A stretch of 64,000 bases of DNA from NCBI GenBank assembly GCA_029255685.2, contig CM055312.2, positions 13,974,649-14,038,648 of the forward strand, read 5' to 3'. Below, in pieces: positions 1-12,360 of the stretch (positions within the stretch are counted from its first letter, which is position 1; every line of letters starts with the position of its first letter). The notes beneath the pieces were generated by a model, which ran no database searches, was not told the DNA's origin, and was given only the letters and a program-made list of their open reading frames with translations. Position numbers and translations under genes: made by a program. The DNA comes from Silene conica. Taxonomy: Eukaryota; Streptophyta; Magnoliopsida; Caryophyllales; Caryophyllaceae.

Positions 1-382
1 CATTCCCAAGCAAGGTCAATTGTTAGGTCAATTGCTTGCTTGGGTCAAGTTAATTATAATTAATAGGAAATTAGGATTGACCCAAGGGTATTGATGGTCA
101 ATTTGTTACCCAGGGTGGAGTAAATTGACTCATCTATTGACCCCTTATGTGGCAAATTCGTACTGGTTACAAATTGAAAAAAAAAAAAAATTAAACTACG
201 TAAATATGTTAAATATTAATTGAAAAAAGTAAGAGAGATATTTTGGTGGGGTAGAAAAGGTGAGAAATGATTTGGTTGATGACCTTCTGCTTGGGAGGGT
301 AAAAGAGGGTTAATGTTAATAAGGTGAGATTAAGGGTTAATATGTTATTGACTCGATTAAATCGACCTTTTGCTTGGGGATG
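1..382. mobile_element. MITE, left edge at window start
   Basis: The first bases (CATTCCCAAGCAAGGTCAAT) and the stretch ending near 382 (GACCTTTTGCTTGGGGATG) form an imperfect inverted repeat around an AT-rich, non-coding core. This is the shape of a miniature inverted-repeat transposon. The left target duplication lies outside the window, so the superfamily cannot be set. No coding sequence is visible. Confidence 0.5.
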
Positions 383-469
383 GTCTTAGATGGAGGGACA
401 TGAATCAAATGACTATGAGTCTGTGATACTCTTTATTAGACCATGTTTATCAGTCGTTTTTACAGCCTT

Positions 470-890
470 ATCTAGACCGAATTTTTGTATTAAAATATTA
501 ATATATATAGTTCTTAATCTATTACTAGACTTAGGGGCGTTTGGTTGGGGGTCTATAAGAAATGGAAAGGGAAACAAATTTACTCATTCCCTTTGTTGGT
601 GTTTGTTTGACATAAACAAAGCGAATTGAACTCCCTTCATTACCCCCTCAATCCATCTAATTCCTTACCCCACCCCCTATGATATGTGATTTCATTAGCA
701 TTGTTACCTTTCAACCACTTTTTTCAGCTACCACCTCACTTGAATTGCAATATTAAGTTTTAGGTAATCTTTTTCCTTTCCCCTTTTTACCCTTTCTTAT
801 TTCCTTTTCCTTTGACTTTCTCTAACCCAACGCCCCCTAGTTCCTGATTTTGTTATTTTATCAAGCTTTGGTTAGATCTAAGAATTCCAA
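470..890. repeat. Dispersed repeat, second copy flanks the mariner at 58.6/63.9 kb
   Basis: When the MITE at 535-837 is removed, the sequence around it matches the sequence left of 58640 joined to the sequence right of 63923. Shared words include CTAGACTTAG, TTTTGTTATTTTATCAAG and the AAAATA-TAATATATA block. The two copies are therefore the same repeat. One was hit by a Tourist-type MITE and the other by a mariner. Its own nature is unknown. Confidence 0.6.
535..837. mobile_element. Tourist/Harbinger-type MITE
   Basis: This is a 303-bp element beginning GGGCGTTTGGTTGG and ending CCCAACGCCCCC, flanked by TAG (532-534 and 838-840). The paralogous sequence near 63947 reads straight through with a single TAG, which fixes the ends and the 3-bp duplication. 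Termini and interior match the larger element at 46354-47202. It is non-coding and presumably moved by a PIF/Harbinger transposase supplied elsewhere. Confidence 0.75.
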
Positions 891-2274
891 CGTTATCTTT
901 GGTTAAATTGGGATCACTTATGGAGACCACATGCAAATATCAAGTTCCTAAACCTGTTTCAACATGTCCATTTCACACCATTTGGAACGGAACTAGTTTG
1001 TATAATTTATTTTACTTTACTTTTTTATTTTAATTATTTTTTGTCCTTATTCATGACCTAGCTCTTGTTAAACCTACCTATAAACGTAGTCTTAATTGAT
1101 CTTTTTTTCAAAATAAGGCTCAAACAAAAATAAAACTCAATTGCTCATTTATGTACGATATTTACTCTTTAGTGGACTTTTTGCCATAATTTTCCATATT
1201 TTACCATTCTACTCTAATGGAAAAAAAAATCTATCTCTTTCTCTCTCTTAAAACTGATCAGGTTGTCATCAAATTACTCCATTATTATTCTCATTTCTCA
1301 TAATCAAATAATGGTTCTTATTTCACTATTACTTCAATCATTCATTATATGTATCAAATTAGATGTAAATAATTGTGTATTGATTAATTTAGGGTTAAAT
1401 AAATTTAGGATTTTTGAAACTAGGGTTTACAAAAATTACTCGAGAATACAAGTAGATTGGGGACAAGTCAGAGTCTAAGTAATTGTCTACTACACAGCAC
1501 ACCAATGAATCTAAGTAATAAATTCTAATCGCATATCACAAAGTTGCACCTCCATTGCAATGATCCACTCGTGGTAACTAGCTCTAGAAAAAAAATTCAA
1601 ACCTTGTAACCAGATTAACATTCAAGTGGAACATATATACATAATTACTCTCAATTGTGCTGACATACGAATTCTGCAGACGACTTATAATTTAATATTC
1701 TTGTTCATTTCACCATCCGTCATTACCTCATCACACTCTCGTTTTATTAAATTGAAATAAGACGGAAAATGAGAGTGTATAAATGATAAAGGTATAATGG
1801 TCATTGATGTCCATGATTGAGTAAATCATGTTCATAAATGAGCATAACCAAATGAAATAGTAAACGGGTGGAATTTAAAAAGATATACATAAAATAGCTC
1901 AATATCATCAACAATAGTAAGGTCGGTTTTAAGTCACTCTCCCATGGCCACTCAGTGACTGATGAGTCATCATAATATACACTTTTATGTCTCCCCTTAA
2001 TTACTTCTGAGATGGTTCCATGCTTATTATATACTTTCGCCTTTTGATGTTTAAATGCAGAATGAGTGCATTTTTGAAACAAGTGAATTTACCAAGACAC
2101 CGCGGAGTCAGCAAGACTGAGTACAAAAAGATTGTTAAAGAATTTGAGGAAGATTGAAAAGGAAGAATGAATGGAAACACGAAGTCAAGCTACTATCATG
2201 TGTTGGAGCTTGTGTCCTCCACATGTAGTGTGATAACGTCATTGCACATACCCTTGTACGGACAAGTGGGAGAT
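891..2274. other. No gene seen; AT-rich
   Basis: I find no coding sequence with family resemblance. The last part (about 2090-2274) ends in a purine-rich AAGTGGGAGAT tract directly before an LTR-like start, so it may be the 3' untranslated tail of a degraded copia-type retrotransposon. Confidence 0.4.
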
Positions 2275-3128
2275 TGTTGGGGCTGGTGTCCTTGACAGTT
2301 AGTACAATGACTTACTAAATCTCTTAAAGGATCACAAGGGCATATTTCAGTATTATTATCAGTTGATCCACGTTTATCAATAACGGTTGGCTTGCTAGAT
2401 AAGTTTGACGTTATTGTCATACGGATGGCGGTGATCAACTGGTCCCTATACGTCACACCTATAGTACACGTTTGAGAGATGTGAAGGTATGAAAATACAG
2501 TCACATTTATGCCGGAAATGACTAAACATTTAGTCAGAGGTATTGACTATTAAATTAGTCAATGAGATGTTGAGATTATTATTTAATACGGATTAAATAA
2601 TTTTTAGCTAATACGGATTACATGATTAATTCGTAAAATTAAATATAAACGATTATATTTAATTAAATATTGAATTCGCGTATTAATATAAACAGTTATA
2701 TTAATTTGACCAATTATACAATATCGTAATTTTATCAGACCATTATTAATATATCGACTGTATTAATATCTGATAACATGTGTGCGATTTATAATAAATA
2801 CTCGCGAATCATATTTTAGCAAAACGGGTCGAATCACGCATTGGAATAGGGTAAGAGTGGAAAGCTCACTCCTACCCGAACCCTAATTCGGCCGAACCAA
2901 CTAATACAAAAGGAGAGGACTTCTCCTTTTGTCAGGTTACTGGTTTTTGACTCTTTTCCACTGTTGAAAACACATCTCAAGAAAATTATGGTTTTTTGAG
3001 AGCATTCTTCTCCCAAAACTCAGATCTCACATCAAAACCTCACAAAACTCTCCCCATATTGCAAGGCAATTGGAGAGCCTTTCTAGCACACACGGTATCG
3101 TCTCAAACAAAGTCTTAGGTGCAAGTTA

Positions 3129-6063
3129 CACTACTACAATTAAGCACTTGGGCCACGACTAAATTCGTGGCGCAAGTACTAATTTCCCGTGGCTAAAGCT
3201 CTTTGTCACGGAAATACCTTCCGTGACCCAAGTGGTCGTGGCTAACAGATAGTCACGGGAAAAACATTAACGTGGCTAAAATTATATTTTTAGTCACAGA
3301 TTCTCACGTGGCTAATAATTCCCGTGACCAAAAATTAATTCTCGTGACCAAAATTATTCCCGTGACAAACAAAAAAATAAAAAATAAATAAACAAAATGT
3401 AATATATTATTTTTTACGTATAATGAAAATATTTTCGTTTATGGAATCTTTTTTTTCGGTCTAAACCGGGGTGTCCACCGTGTCGACAACGGTGTATAAT
3501 CCCCTCGCCGCGGGCTTTCTCACGAAGAGGTAAACTGCTTGCCAAAGAGTTGCTTCATTCCCATGGGTAGGAGTCGAACCCCTGACCTCAGGGTTAAGGG
3601 ATGAGGTGAGCAACCACCACACTATCAAACACATTTGGTTACATATGGGATTTTGTCAAGTTTTAATCCTTGCTTGGTTAGTTATCTCAACTCGTTACTT
3701 ACAATCACAAGTCATTCACTTTTGCGAATCGTATATCCTCCCCATGAGGTCACTCATCCCAAGACTACTCTCACCTGAGCACACTTAACAGTGGAGTTCT
3801 TATGATGAGCTACCGAAAATGAAACTTAAACTTGTTGATATAGTTAACACTTTGAAACCTTTTTAAATTATATTCCTTTTTTCCTAAATTACCTTTATTA
3901 TTATTTTTGCGAATAAATATTAAATGATTTACATATTTTTGCGAAAAAAATATTATTTTTCTCAAATTACTCGAGTTTTCAATGTTGACCTCACGACTAA
4001 TGATGCTCGGGTCATTTTTTTCCCGAGTCAACAAAACCATTTTCTCCAAACTATTTAATCACATTTTCCTTATATTTTTTTTCCCCTAATACATTTTATT
4101 TTAATTTTTTTTCATTTGTCGGCATTTTTATTTTATTTTTCTTTTATCCATTTTTTCATATATTTTTCCAAACAAATATTATTTGTAAGATCGTCGTATT
4201 TGTAACAAAAAGTTTAATCACTTTTTACTAAGTAATGATCACTTTTGAATAATGATTACATATAGGTATCAATGACCGAGTTTTATTACTAAAATAAATG
4301 ACCAAGACATTATTAACTCGAAAAATATCAGTTTTTGCCAAAAAAACACAGAAAATATCGTATAAATTTTTGTTTTCTCTAAATTGATTTCTTTTCATTA
4401 TTCTTGATATTTCTTTTTGCCAACAAAATTTCAGATTATTTACACATGTAAATTTATTATTTTAATTTTCATTTTACTTTTCGGTGTGATACGCTCATTT
4501 TCAATAATTAAAATGTTTTTCTATATTGATTTTTTTATATCGATTATTTTATCAATATGTTTTTTTCCATTTTATTCAATGATTTGTTGGAAATCATTTT
4601 GAATTTAATTTTTTAGACTACTTGTTTTTTATTTAATCATATTTTAAATCTAATTGTCTTTTTTTTTCTCCATAAAAACCTCCTCATTTTTTTTCAATTT
4701 AACATCTCGAATTCAAGTTCTTGTAGAAATATTTTACAAATAAAGTAGTAAATCAATTTTCTAATGAAAAGCTTATTTAACAATATATTAGTTTCAGACT
4801 TCTCAATGATAGGTGTTAATAAGTTAATTATTTAATTGGACATACTTTCTCATTAAATGTGATGCGGTCTTTAAATAAAGTTATTCAATATTATAAATTT
4901 AACAAAAAAAGAATTATAAATATATATTTGCCATGGGTGTAACATTGTTCGTGGCAAAAATAATTATTAGCCACGACTATAACCTAAATTGTGGCGCAAT
5001 TGACTTTTTGCCACGGGAAAAATTTTCCCATGGCATAAAATTTTTCTAAAATAGTGAATAAAATTTTTCCGTGGCTAAACAAAATTTAGCCACGAATTAT
5101 AAGTTCTCGTGGCATAAATCGTGGCGCAAGTGTCAATTTTTTGTAGTGTTTTTTGTCGGGCTTGTTGCGCAATTTTATAAATTGAGTAACTGGTAAGTAG
5201 CTTTGAAATTACAAAATTGTCATTACATAATTAAACGTATACTTAAAGTAAAGTTGCATTCAACGAAAATAAAGCAAAATAAATTGTTAAACAACAATCA
5301 TTTATTCATATAATCATATTCATTTTCAAGTCAGTAGTATTAATAAGAATAATCATAATAAATTGCACAAATTCTTACTTGTGACAGACTAAATCGAATA
5401 ATAAGAATAATCATAATAAGATCATTTACGTCAATAGTGAAGAACATTAAGTAAGAATATTGTTCACATCTCGCAATAATACGGCGCAATCATCTTGATG
5501 TCACAGTACACACCATGTTGCACTAATAATTTTGTACTAATATTTGTTATCAAATCAAAAATATTAGTCACGGTAAAAATCCAGTGCGTAGCTAAGAGCA
5601 ATAATTAGTCACGGGTAATTTACTTGTGACAATAAATCACAATTAGCCACGGTAAGAATTTAGTGTGTGGCTAAGAGCAATATAGTCACGGATAATTTAG
5701 CTGTGACAATAAATCATAATTAGCCACGTTAAGAATTCAGTGTGGCTAAACACACTAATTAGTCACGGTTAACTTACATGTGACAATAAATCATAATTAG
5801 CCACGACATTGTGGCTAAAAATAATTATTAGCCACGTTCGTGACTTGATGCGTGACTAAACGCATTTGTTAGCCACGGTCATGGCTTAATTCGTGACTAA
5901 AAACAATTATTTGTCACGGATATATTTTCCCGTGACATAAATTTTTTTTACCAATTAATTTTGAAGGAAGGGGACTTTTTTTCCCGTGACTAAGCAAATT
6001 TAGGTCACGAATTATGAATTCCCGTGACATAAATCGTGGCGCAAGTGTCATTTTGTTGTAGTG
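3129..6063. mobile_element. CACTA (En/Spm) element, non-autonomous
   Basis: The element starts CACTACTACAA and ends TTGTTGTAGTG, with a 3-bp TTA duplication at 3126-3128 and 6064-6066. Both ends carry many short subterminal repeats in both orientations (CGTGGCTAA, GCCACG, CGTGAC), the type of site bound by CACTA-encoded TnpA-like proteins. I find no transposase coding sequence in the 2.9 kb, so it would need a helper. A second right-hand end (GGCGCAAGTG then TTGTAGTG) occurs internally at 5128-5148, and a SINE lies at about 3445-3640. Confidence 0.85.
3445..3640 (-). mobile_element. tRNA-derived SINE inside the CACTA element
   Basis: Read on the minus strand, the head has a tRNA-like internal promoter. 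A perfect box B (GGTTCGACTCC) is the complement of 3570-3580. A degenerate box A-like stretch lies about 35 bp before it (TGGTTGCTCACCTC). The unit ends in a short A-run (complement of 3449-3456). About 190 bp is typical of plant SINEs. I could not identify target duplications. It is not a functional tRNA because no cloverleaf closes. Confidence 0.6.
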
Positions 6064-6240
6064 TTATAGGAGGGAATTTACTTTAATTCCTGTTCTTAGG
6101 CTTATTCGCTCAAGGACCCAAGGTTGTAAGTCTTTTCATGTTGTTTTATTATCTTATGACCATAATCGCAATTGTAAATTTCGTTATAATCCTTCATGTT
6201 TAGGGCGAATACTTGTTATATTCCTCACATCATGTTTCCT

Positions 6241-6956
6241 CGATCGAGGACATTACCCCTTTTAATAGGCTCATTCCGTGAAATTTTATAATTTTCGTCT
6301 TTTTGTTTTATAATAGAAAGACTAGTACCCTAGTTTGAAGAGCCCGAGATATTAAGTTTAAGATATTTTTTTCACACAATTTTCATAGTGAAGATATATT
6401 TAGCCTATTGTTCATTGTTTTCCGTATTATTACTTTGAATTACGATATTCAATTAATCATTCTACGTTAATTTATATAATTCAATTTCAATTCGTCTTTT
6501 ACATCTTTTGGTTTTGTTTTCCCTTCACATGATAATTATTGTTATTGTTAGCATGAGTAGCTAGAGCCTTTACTTAGGGAAAAAAGGGGTATAAGCTGTT
6601 AGAAAGGGATCAAATGATTGTTGAATTGTTGTCTTATTCTAGTTAATTGATTTAAGGCCTAAATTGTTAATTAGTGGAGCATGTTAGGATTATCACCGAT
6701 TGGGTCAAGATTAATAAAGGTCACGATAATTAGATAGAAATAGATTAATTATAACAATCGTATGTTAATCTTGACTTAAATGACATTATTGAACCGACCG
6801 ATGTTGTGACCTAGATAGTTTAGTTTACCTTTCTATAAATTAAATTGCATTCCTGGATAATCGACCTATGTAAAGTTATATTACAAAATACAACATTTAT
6901 TAAAAACTTGACATGAAATAGATTATGCATCTGATGTATTACCATCAGTTGTAGTT
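6241..6956. other. No gene seen; AT-rich flank of the copia element
   Basis: There is no supported coding sequence. The last 40 bp (TGATGTATTACCATCA) match the ends of an AT-rich dispersed repeat also present at 21.85-22.6 kb and near 52.3 kb. The copia element at 6957 seems to have inserted into one such copy, which continues after 11827. Confidence 0.35.
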
Positions 6957-7145
6957 TGTTACGGAATATGGTAGTCGTAGTTTTGATACGGAATATATTG
7001 TATTATGGTAAATATGTTATATGGGCCGGTCTGGTTCAGTAAATACGTTTAGGGTTGTATTAGTATATAATGTATTGTTATGCCGTCAATACAAGACAAC
7101 ACAATTATTCCAAGCACTTATCTTTTGTTAAGTCTATTCTTATCT
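6957..7145 (+). repeat. 5' LTR of the copia element
   Basis: A 189-bp direct repeat starting TGTTACGGAATATGG and ending CTTATCT. It differs from the 3' copy at three positions. It lacks the usual terminal CA, but both copies end alike and the target duplication abuts them. Confidence 0.95.
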
Positions 7146-7159
7146 TGGTAATCAGAGCC
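7146..7159 (+). other. Primer binding site, initiator tRNA-Met type
   Basis: TGGTAATCAGAGCC immediately follows the 5' LTR. The usual plant copia site is TGGTATCAGAGC, so this copy has an inserted A. If present in relatives it is tolerated; otherwise it may weaken priming. Confidence 0.75.
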
Positions 7160-7192
7160 AATTAGGGCTGCCGTTTTTTTCCGATCACAATC

Positions 7193-10100
7193 ATGACGAA
7201 AGATGGTGATCAGAATCAAAAAGAGAACAAAACCTCCATCAGTCCTTATTTCCTAGGGGCAGGCGATAAACTTGGAGATAAAGTCGTCCAAGTCATGTTG
7301 AATGGTGATAATTATGACGAGTGGTCCGTCAAGTTGCGTGGTGCCCTACGTGCAAGGAAGAAGACGGGATTCATTGATGGTACCATCAAGAAACCCAGTG
7401 ATAAGTCGGAGGAATGTGAAGATTGGTACATGGTTAATGCGATGGTAGTTAATTGGATTTTTAATGTTATCGAACCCGCGCTAGGCTCGTCGATAACGTA
7501 TGTTGATGATGCAAGAGTCTTGTGGGAAGATATTGAACAGAGGTTCAGTGTGGGTAATGGACCGAAGCTTCACCGTGTCAAAGGCTCCATCAAGTCGTGT
7601 AAGCAGAATGAGAAGGAGCCCGTGTCCGAGTACTATGGTCGTTTAAAGAAATTGTGGGATGAACTCGATAAATACGATCGCAATCCCACATGTGAATGTC
7701 GTGGTTGCAAGTGCAATATTAATGTCAAATTGGATAAGAAACGTGATGAAGGCAAGGTGCACGATTTTCTGATGGGGATCGATCCACAGTATAATACTGT
7801 TCGTTCAAATTTGTTGATGCAGGAGCCACTTTCGTCTCTTAACCGCGCCTACGCTGCTCTTGTCCAAGAAGAAGGTGTCCGTGGAGTCAACGTGGGCAGT
7901 AGTTCTGGTTCTCGTAATGAAAGTCGGTCCGAGCCCATTGGTTTTGTCGCGAAAACTGACAACACTGTTGGTTTTAATTCGCGATCGATGGACTCTGATA
8001 ACAATACTCGTCCTCGTTGTGAGCAGTGCAACAGGTGGGGACATCATAAAGAAAAATGTTTTGATATAATTGGGTATCCTAAGGGATGAAAGGAGCGCAG
8101 CTATGGTGGTGGTCGCGGTGCTGGTTCGGGTCGCGGTGGCGGTCGAGGTCGTGGTGTCGTTTCTGGCCGCGGTGGAGCAAATTATGCTCAAGGCAGTGAT
8201 GTGACAACGGAGAACAAAGAGCAATTTGTTAGCGTACCTAAGGAACAGTGGGATGCATATGTAAACAGTGCCAAAGCTAATAATGCGAGTGCCTCCAGTT
8301 CAAGGATGTCCGGTAAGAATGATATTGATGTGCTTTGGTTATTAGACTCGGGTGCTACTCACCATATGACAGGTAATAGACAATTGTTGACGGATGTCCG
8401 TCAAATTACGCCATGTTCAGTCACCTTACCTAATGGGAAAACATCCCAGGCTATAGAAGAAGGAAGGGTTGAATTAGGAGGAAAATTAGTTTTGAATAAT
8501 GTGCTCTTTGTTCCCGAGTTTGAGTGTAATCTTATTTCGGTTTATCAGTTAAGCACCGATCTTGACTGTACTGTTCAGTTTACTAACTCATCTTGTGTTA
8601 TACAGGACCGCGCATCGAAGACGAAGATTGGTACGCTTGAGCAACGAGGCCGGTTATATATGCTTCGTGGTTCAACAACGCGTGCGTGTGGGTCACAGAA
8701 GCGGGGTGATGAGGTTGGTATGTGGCATCGTAGATTAGGTCACCCTTCCAAGAAAGTAGTGCAATATTTACCATTTATTAATCATAAGAATAATAGTCAT
8801 GATCAGTTGTGTGAAATTTGTTTTCGTGCCAAACAAACACGTGAGAAATTTGTCGTTAGTAATAATAGAGCTATTGGAATTTTTGAGTTGATTCATTGTG
8901 ATTTGTGCGGTGACTATCGTACACCCGCTTCTTGTGGTAGTCGTTATTTTCTGACGATAGTGGATGATTTTTCCCGGGCTGTATGGGTGTATCTTATTAA
9001 GGCGAAAAATGAAGTGTCACAGTTATTAAAGAATTTTGTTGCCATGGCGAGACGTCAATTTAGTGTTGATGTTAAAGTTATTCGTACAGATAATGGAACG
9101 GAATTCACTTGTTTAAAATCATTTTTTGCTGAACAAGGGATAATACATCAGACCACTTGTGTTGGAACGTCACAGCAAAACGGGAGGGTGGAGCGAAAAC
9201 ACCGTCATATTTTGAATGTGGCCCGCGCTCTTCGTTTTGAGTCTGGTTTATCTGTTAGTTTTTGGGGTGAATGCGTGTTGACAGCAGGTTATTTAATAAA
9301 TCGAACCCCGTCCGTTTTATTAAATGGAAAGACGCCTTTTGAAATGTTGTTTGGCAAACAGCCCATTTATGATAATATTCGTGTCTTCGGGTGTCTCTGT
9401 TTTGTGAAGCATTCTCGTCGCGATGGTGATAAATTTGCTTCCCGTAGTCACCGTTGTGTTTTTGTGGGGTACCCTTTTGGAAAAAAGGGTTGGGAAGTCT
9501 ATGACATGGAAACTAAAGAATTTTTTGTGTCACGGGATGTAGTTTTTGATGAGACAACATTTCCTTTTCGTACCTCTGATTCCTTATTACTTCATAATAT
9601 TGGTGATAATGACGTGGTGAACGATGATGTGGTGTATGACGGGGAAATATTGTTGGGTGATGGACCTAATGGTAGGCCCTCGGGTGAAGAGTCCCTGACT
9701 TCAGGGGGGGTGCACGGTACTGTTGGCGGTGATGTGAGTAAACCTACACAAGGACCCGCGAGTGATCGACTAGTTGGTGAGGTTGATGAGCGACCACAGA
9801 GTTCCGAGGATGGTGGTGGTGATGTGGGCTTAGGTCGTGATGGTGCAGACGAAGGTGAGGGCGAGTTGGGTCGGGGTAAACGGCCTCATATTCCTTGGTC
9901 GAAGTATGATGAGAAGGAGTACGTTACGAGTACAGCACGTGTTGTTGATCCCGTTGAAGGTCGTGATTGCCCGTCTTGCTCAAAAGTGTCATCTTCGTCA
10001 GGTATGCCTTATCCTTTAGCACATTATGTGAAGTATGATCAGTTTTCAGTTTTGCATCGTTGTTTTCTGACTAACCTGGATGAAAATGTCGAGCCCAAGT

Positions 10101-11626
10101 CTTTTCGTGAAGCAGTGAGGAGTCAAAAATGGCGTGAGGCTATGCAGGCTGAGGTGGATGCTTTGGTTCGGAACGGCACGTGGGAGATTGTTGATTTTCC
10201 TTCTGGTAAGAAAGTAATTGGTAATAAATGGGTGTATAAGGTAAAATTACGTGCTGATGGTTCCGTTGAACGATATAAGGCGCGTTTGGTTATTCTTGGT
10301 AACAATCAGGAAGCTGGTATTGATTATTATGAGACTTTTGCTCCTACAGCTAAGATGGTGACGGTTCGTGTTTTTTTAGCTCTTGCAGTTGCTGGTCATT
10401 GGGCACTGCATCAGATGGATGTACACAACGCATTTTTACATGGAGATTTGGAGGAGGAGGTGTACATGCGTCTTCCCCTTGGTTACTCAGTCGACACACC
10501 GGGCAAAGCTTGTAAGTTAAAGAAATCTTTATATGGGCTCCGTCAGGCTCCACGTTGTTGGTTTGCTAAGTTATCCGCTGCTCTAATTGCGTTTGGTTTT
10601 GTGCAATGTCTCTCCGACTATTCGCTTTTTTGCTATGCTAAAGGTGATGCTGTTGTTTACATTTTAGTCTATGTCGATGATTTGGTTATTGGCGGCAATG
10701 ATAATCATCTTATTGTCCGGGTCAAAGAATATCTGCATAAGTGTTTTCATATGAAGGATCTTGGAGCATTGAAGTATTTCTTAGGTATTGAGGTTGCACG
10801 TAACTCGACCGGTATTTTTGTGTGTCAACGAAAATATGCTCTTGATATTTTATCTGAGACCGGTATTATTGGTGGCAAGCCTGAGAACGTTCCAATGGAA
10901 CAACATCATCGGTTGGCACTGGCTACTGATGAGTTGCTTACTGAACCGGAGAAATATCGTCGTTTGGTTGGTCGTCTTATTTATTTAACCATTACCCGGC
11001 CAGAGCTTTCTTATCCTGTTCATATTCTGTCCACTTTTATGCAGCAGCCGCGTCTGTCTCATTGGCATGCTGCTTTGCGAGTTGTTCGTTATTTGAAGAA
11101 GTGTCCTGGTCAGGGTCTCTTATTTCGTGTCAATAATACTTTGGAGTTGTCTATTTATTGTGATGCGGATTATGCGAGTTGTCCCCTCTCTCGTCGTTCT
11201 TTGACAGCTTATTTTGCGTTCTTGGGTGGTTGTCCGATTTCTTGGAAGACGAAAAAACAGCCTACAGTGTCATGTTCGTCTGCTGAGGCTGAGTATCGTG
11301 CGATGGCAGCTGCTACTTGTGAGGTTAAGTGGTTGCATGGTTTATTTCGTTTTCTTCGTATTCCTGTTACTCGGGCAGCTGTACTTTACTGTGATAGTCA
11401 GCCTGCATTGTCTATTGCTCGTAATCCGGTGTTTCATGAGCGTACGAAACATATTGAAGTGGATTGTCATTTTGTGCGCGACGCTATTACTAGTGGTGTT
11501 ATTTGCCCCTCGTATGTTCATACGTCTTAACAGGTTGCTGATATTCTCACAAAAGCTCTTGGTAGTCGTCAGTTTGAGTTTTTGTTGTCCAAGTCAGGCG
11601 TGTTTAATCCCCACGCTCCGACTTGA
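7193..11626 (+). pseudogene. Copia gag-pol polyprotein with two in-frame stops
   Basis: One reading frame runs from ATG 7193 to TGA 11624-11626, broken by TGA at 8087-8089 and TAA at 11528-11530. Segments in order are as follows. Gag ends in a C-x2-C-x4-H-x4-C zinc knuckle (about 8015-8060), then a Gly/Arg-rich stretch just after the first stop. The protease has DSGATHH. Integrase has its H/C zinc-binding start (HRRLGHPS, CEIC) and catalytic Asp regions (HCDLCGDY, RTDNGTEF). Reverse transcriptase has YVDDLVIGG. RNase H has SSAEAEYRAM. The first stop separates gag from protease; the second removes only the last 32 residues. There is no frameshift. The copy is decayed by point changes only and probably needs helper proteins to move. 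Confidence 0.93.
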
Positions 11627-11633
11627 GGGGGGG

Positions 11634-11822
11634 TGTTACGGAATATGGTAGTCGTAGTTTTGATACGGAATATATTGTATTATGGTAAATATGTTATATG
11701 GGCCGGTCTGGTTCAGTAAATACGTTTAGGGTTGTATTAGTATATAATGTATTGTTATGCCATCAATACAAGACAACACAATTATTCCAAACACTTATCT
11801 TTTGTCAAGTCTATTCTTATCT
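11634..11822 (+). repeat. 3' LTR of the copia element
   Basis: A 189-bp copy of the 5' LTR, preceded by the G-rich polypurine tract and followed by the TAGTT target duplication. Confidence 0.95.
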
Positions 11823-11827
11823 TAGTT

Positions 11828-12330
11828 GTACAATTTATAAATCGTATATTAAAATTTTCGATTTTTGTTTTAAAGATTATGAATTTTATTATAAAATATC
11901 TAAATTTGTTATTTAAAGATCATGCTCAAAAAAATACAATATATCTCAAAAATAGTACATATAAGTTCAGTTAGATTTGCGTTTTGACGAAAAAAATTTA
12001 AAGTATAACTTATAAAATTCAAAAAACTCGGAAAAAATACACACAAGCTCAATTAAAAATGATTGTTTGGCTTGAAGTCACACTGCCAACTCTCCCATAT
12101 CGGTTGAAGTTGCACGATGCCTAACCTCGTTGGAGCCAAGTCGCATAGTGGAAGTGAAGTCGCACAGTTGTCTTGGTTGAGTCCCTTTTACGTGATTTTT
12201 TTCCTTTTATTTCGAGTTTTTGGTTATTTAAGTCGGTCAGTTGTGTCCTCTTTATCCAGTAGATGTTTGTTGGCCCTATTTCATTCCTACAAAGCACCGA
12301 ATTACGAGGATAAAAAACCAAACACCCTAA
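11828..12330. other. No gene seen; AT-rich repeat tail
   Basis: The sequence up to about 12060 has the AAAATT/ATGAATTTTATTATAAA style of the AT-rich dispersed repeat interrupted by the copia element. From 12070 to 12175 the words GAAGTCGCAC and GAAGTTGCAC recur. No coding sequence is supported. Confidence 0.35.
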
Positions 12331-12360
12331 GAACATACACATTGAAGGGTCACCAGTAGG

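Larger units (their letters stand above)
2275..6240 (+). repeat. Copia-type LTR, split by a CACTA element
   Basis: A polypurine tract (AAGTGGGAGAT, 2264-2274) is followed by TGTTGG at 2275, the usual start of a plant copia LTR. The sequence runs to 3128, is interrupted by the CACTA element 3129-6063 with TTA duplicated, and resumes at about 6067 (TAGGAGGGAATTTACTTTAA). The right end is uncertain and is placed near 6240. A perfect 11-bp inverted repeat (2906-2916 and 2922-2932, 5-bp loop) lies in the U3 part. No second LTR or internal region is seen, so this is a solo LTR or a fragment. Confidence 0.5.
6957..11822 (+). mobile_element. Complete Ty1/copia retrotransposon
   Basis: The element is 4866 bp with two 189-bp LTRs (6957-7145 and 11634-11822) and a perfect 5-bp duplication TAGTT (6952-6956, 11823-11827). 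Directly after the 5' LTR is a tRNA-Met-like primer binding site (TGGTAATCAGAGCC, 7146-7159, with one extra base against the usual form). A G-rich polypurine tract (TTGAGGGGGGG) precedes the 3' LTR. Gene order gag, protease, integrase, reverse transcriptase, RNase H identifies copia. I count three differences between the LTRs (about 1.6%), so insertion is fairly recent. Short LTRs would suit the Ale/Retrofit group, but this is only a guess. Confidence 0.95.

Noticed and set aside
3561..3640. A real tRNA gene
   Set aside because: Box B is perfect, but no acceptor stem or anticodon arm can be formed; it is the tRNA-like head of a SINE.
7805..8224. Minus- and other-frame ORFs across gag, and several within the copia pol region
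   Set aside because: Shadows of the real gag-pol frame, which has zinc knuckle, protease, integrase, RT and RNase H motifs in order.
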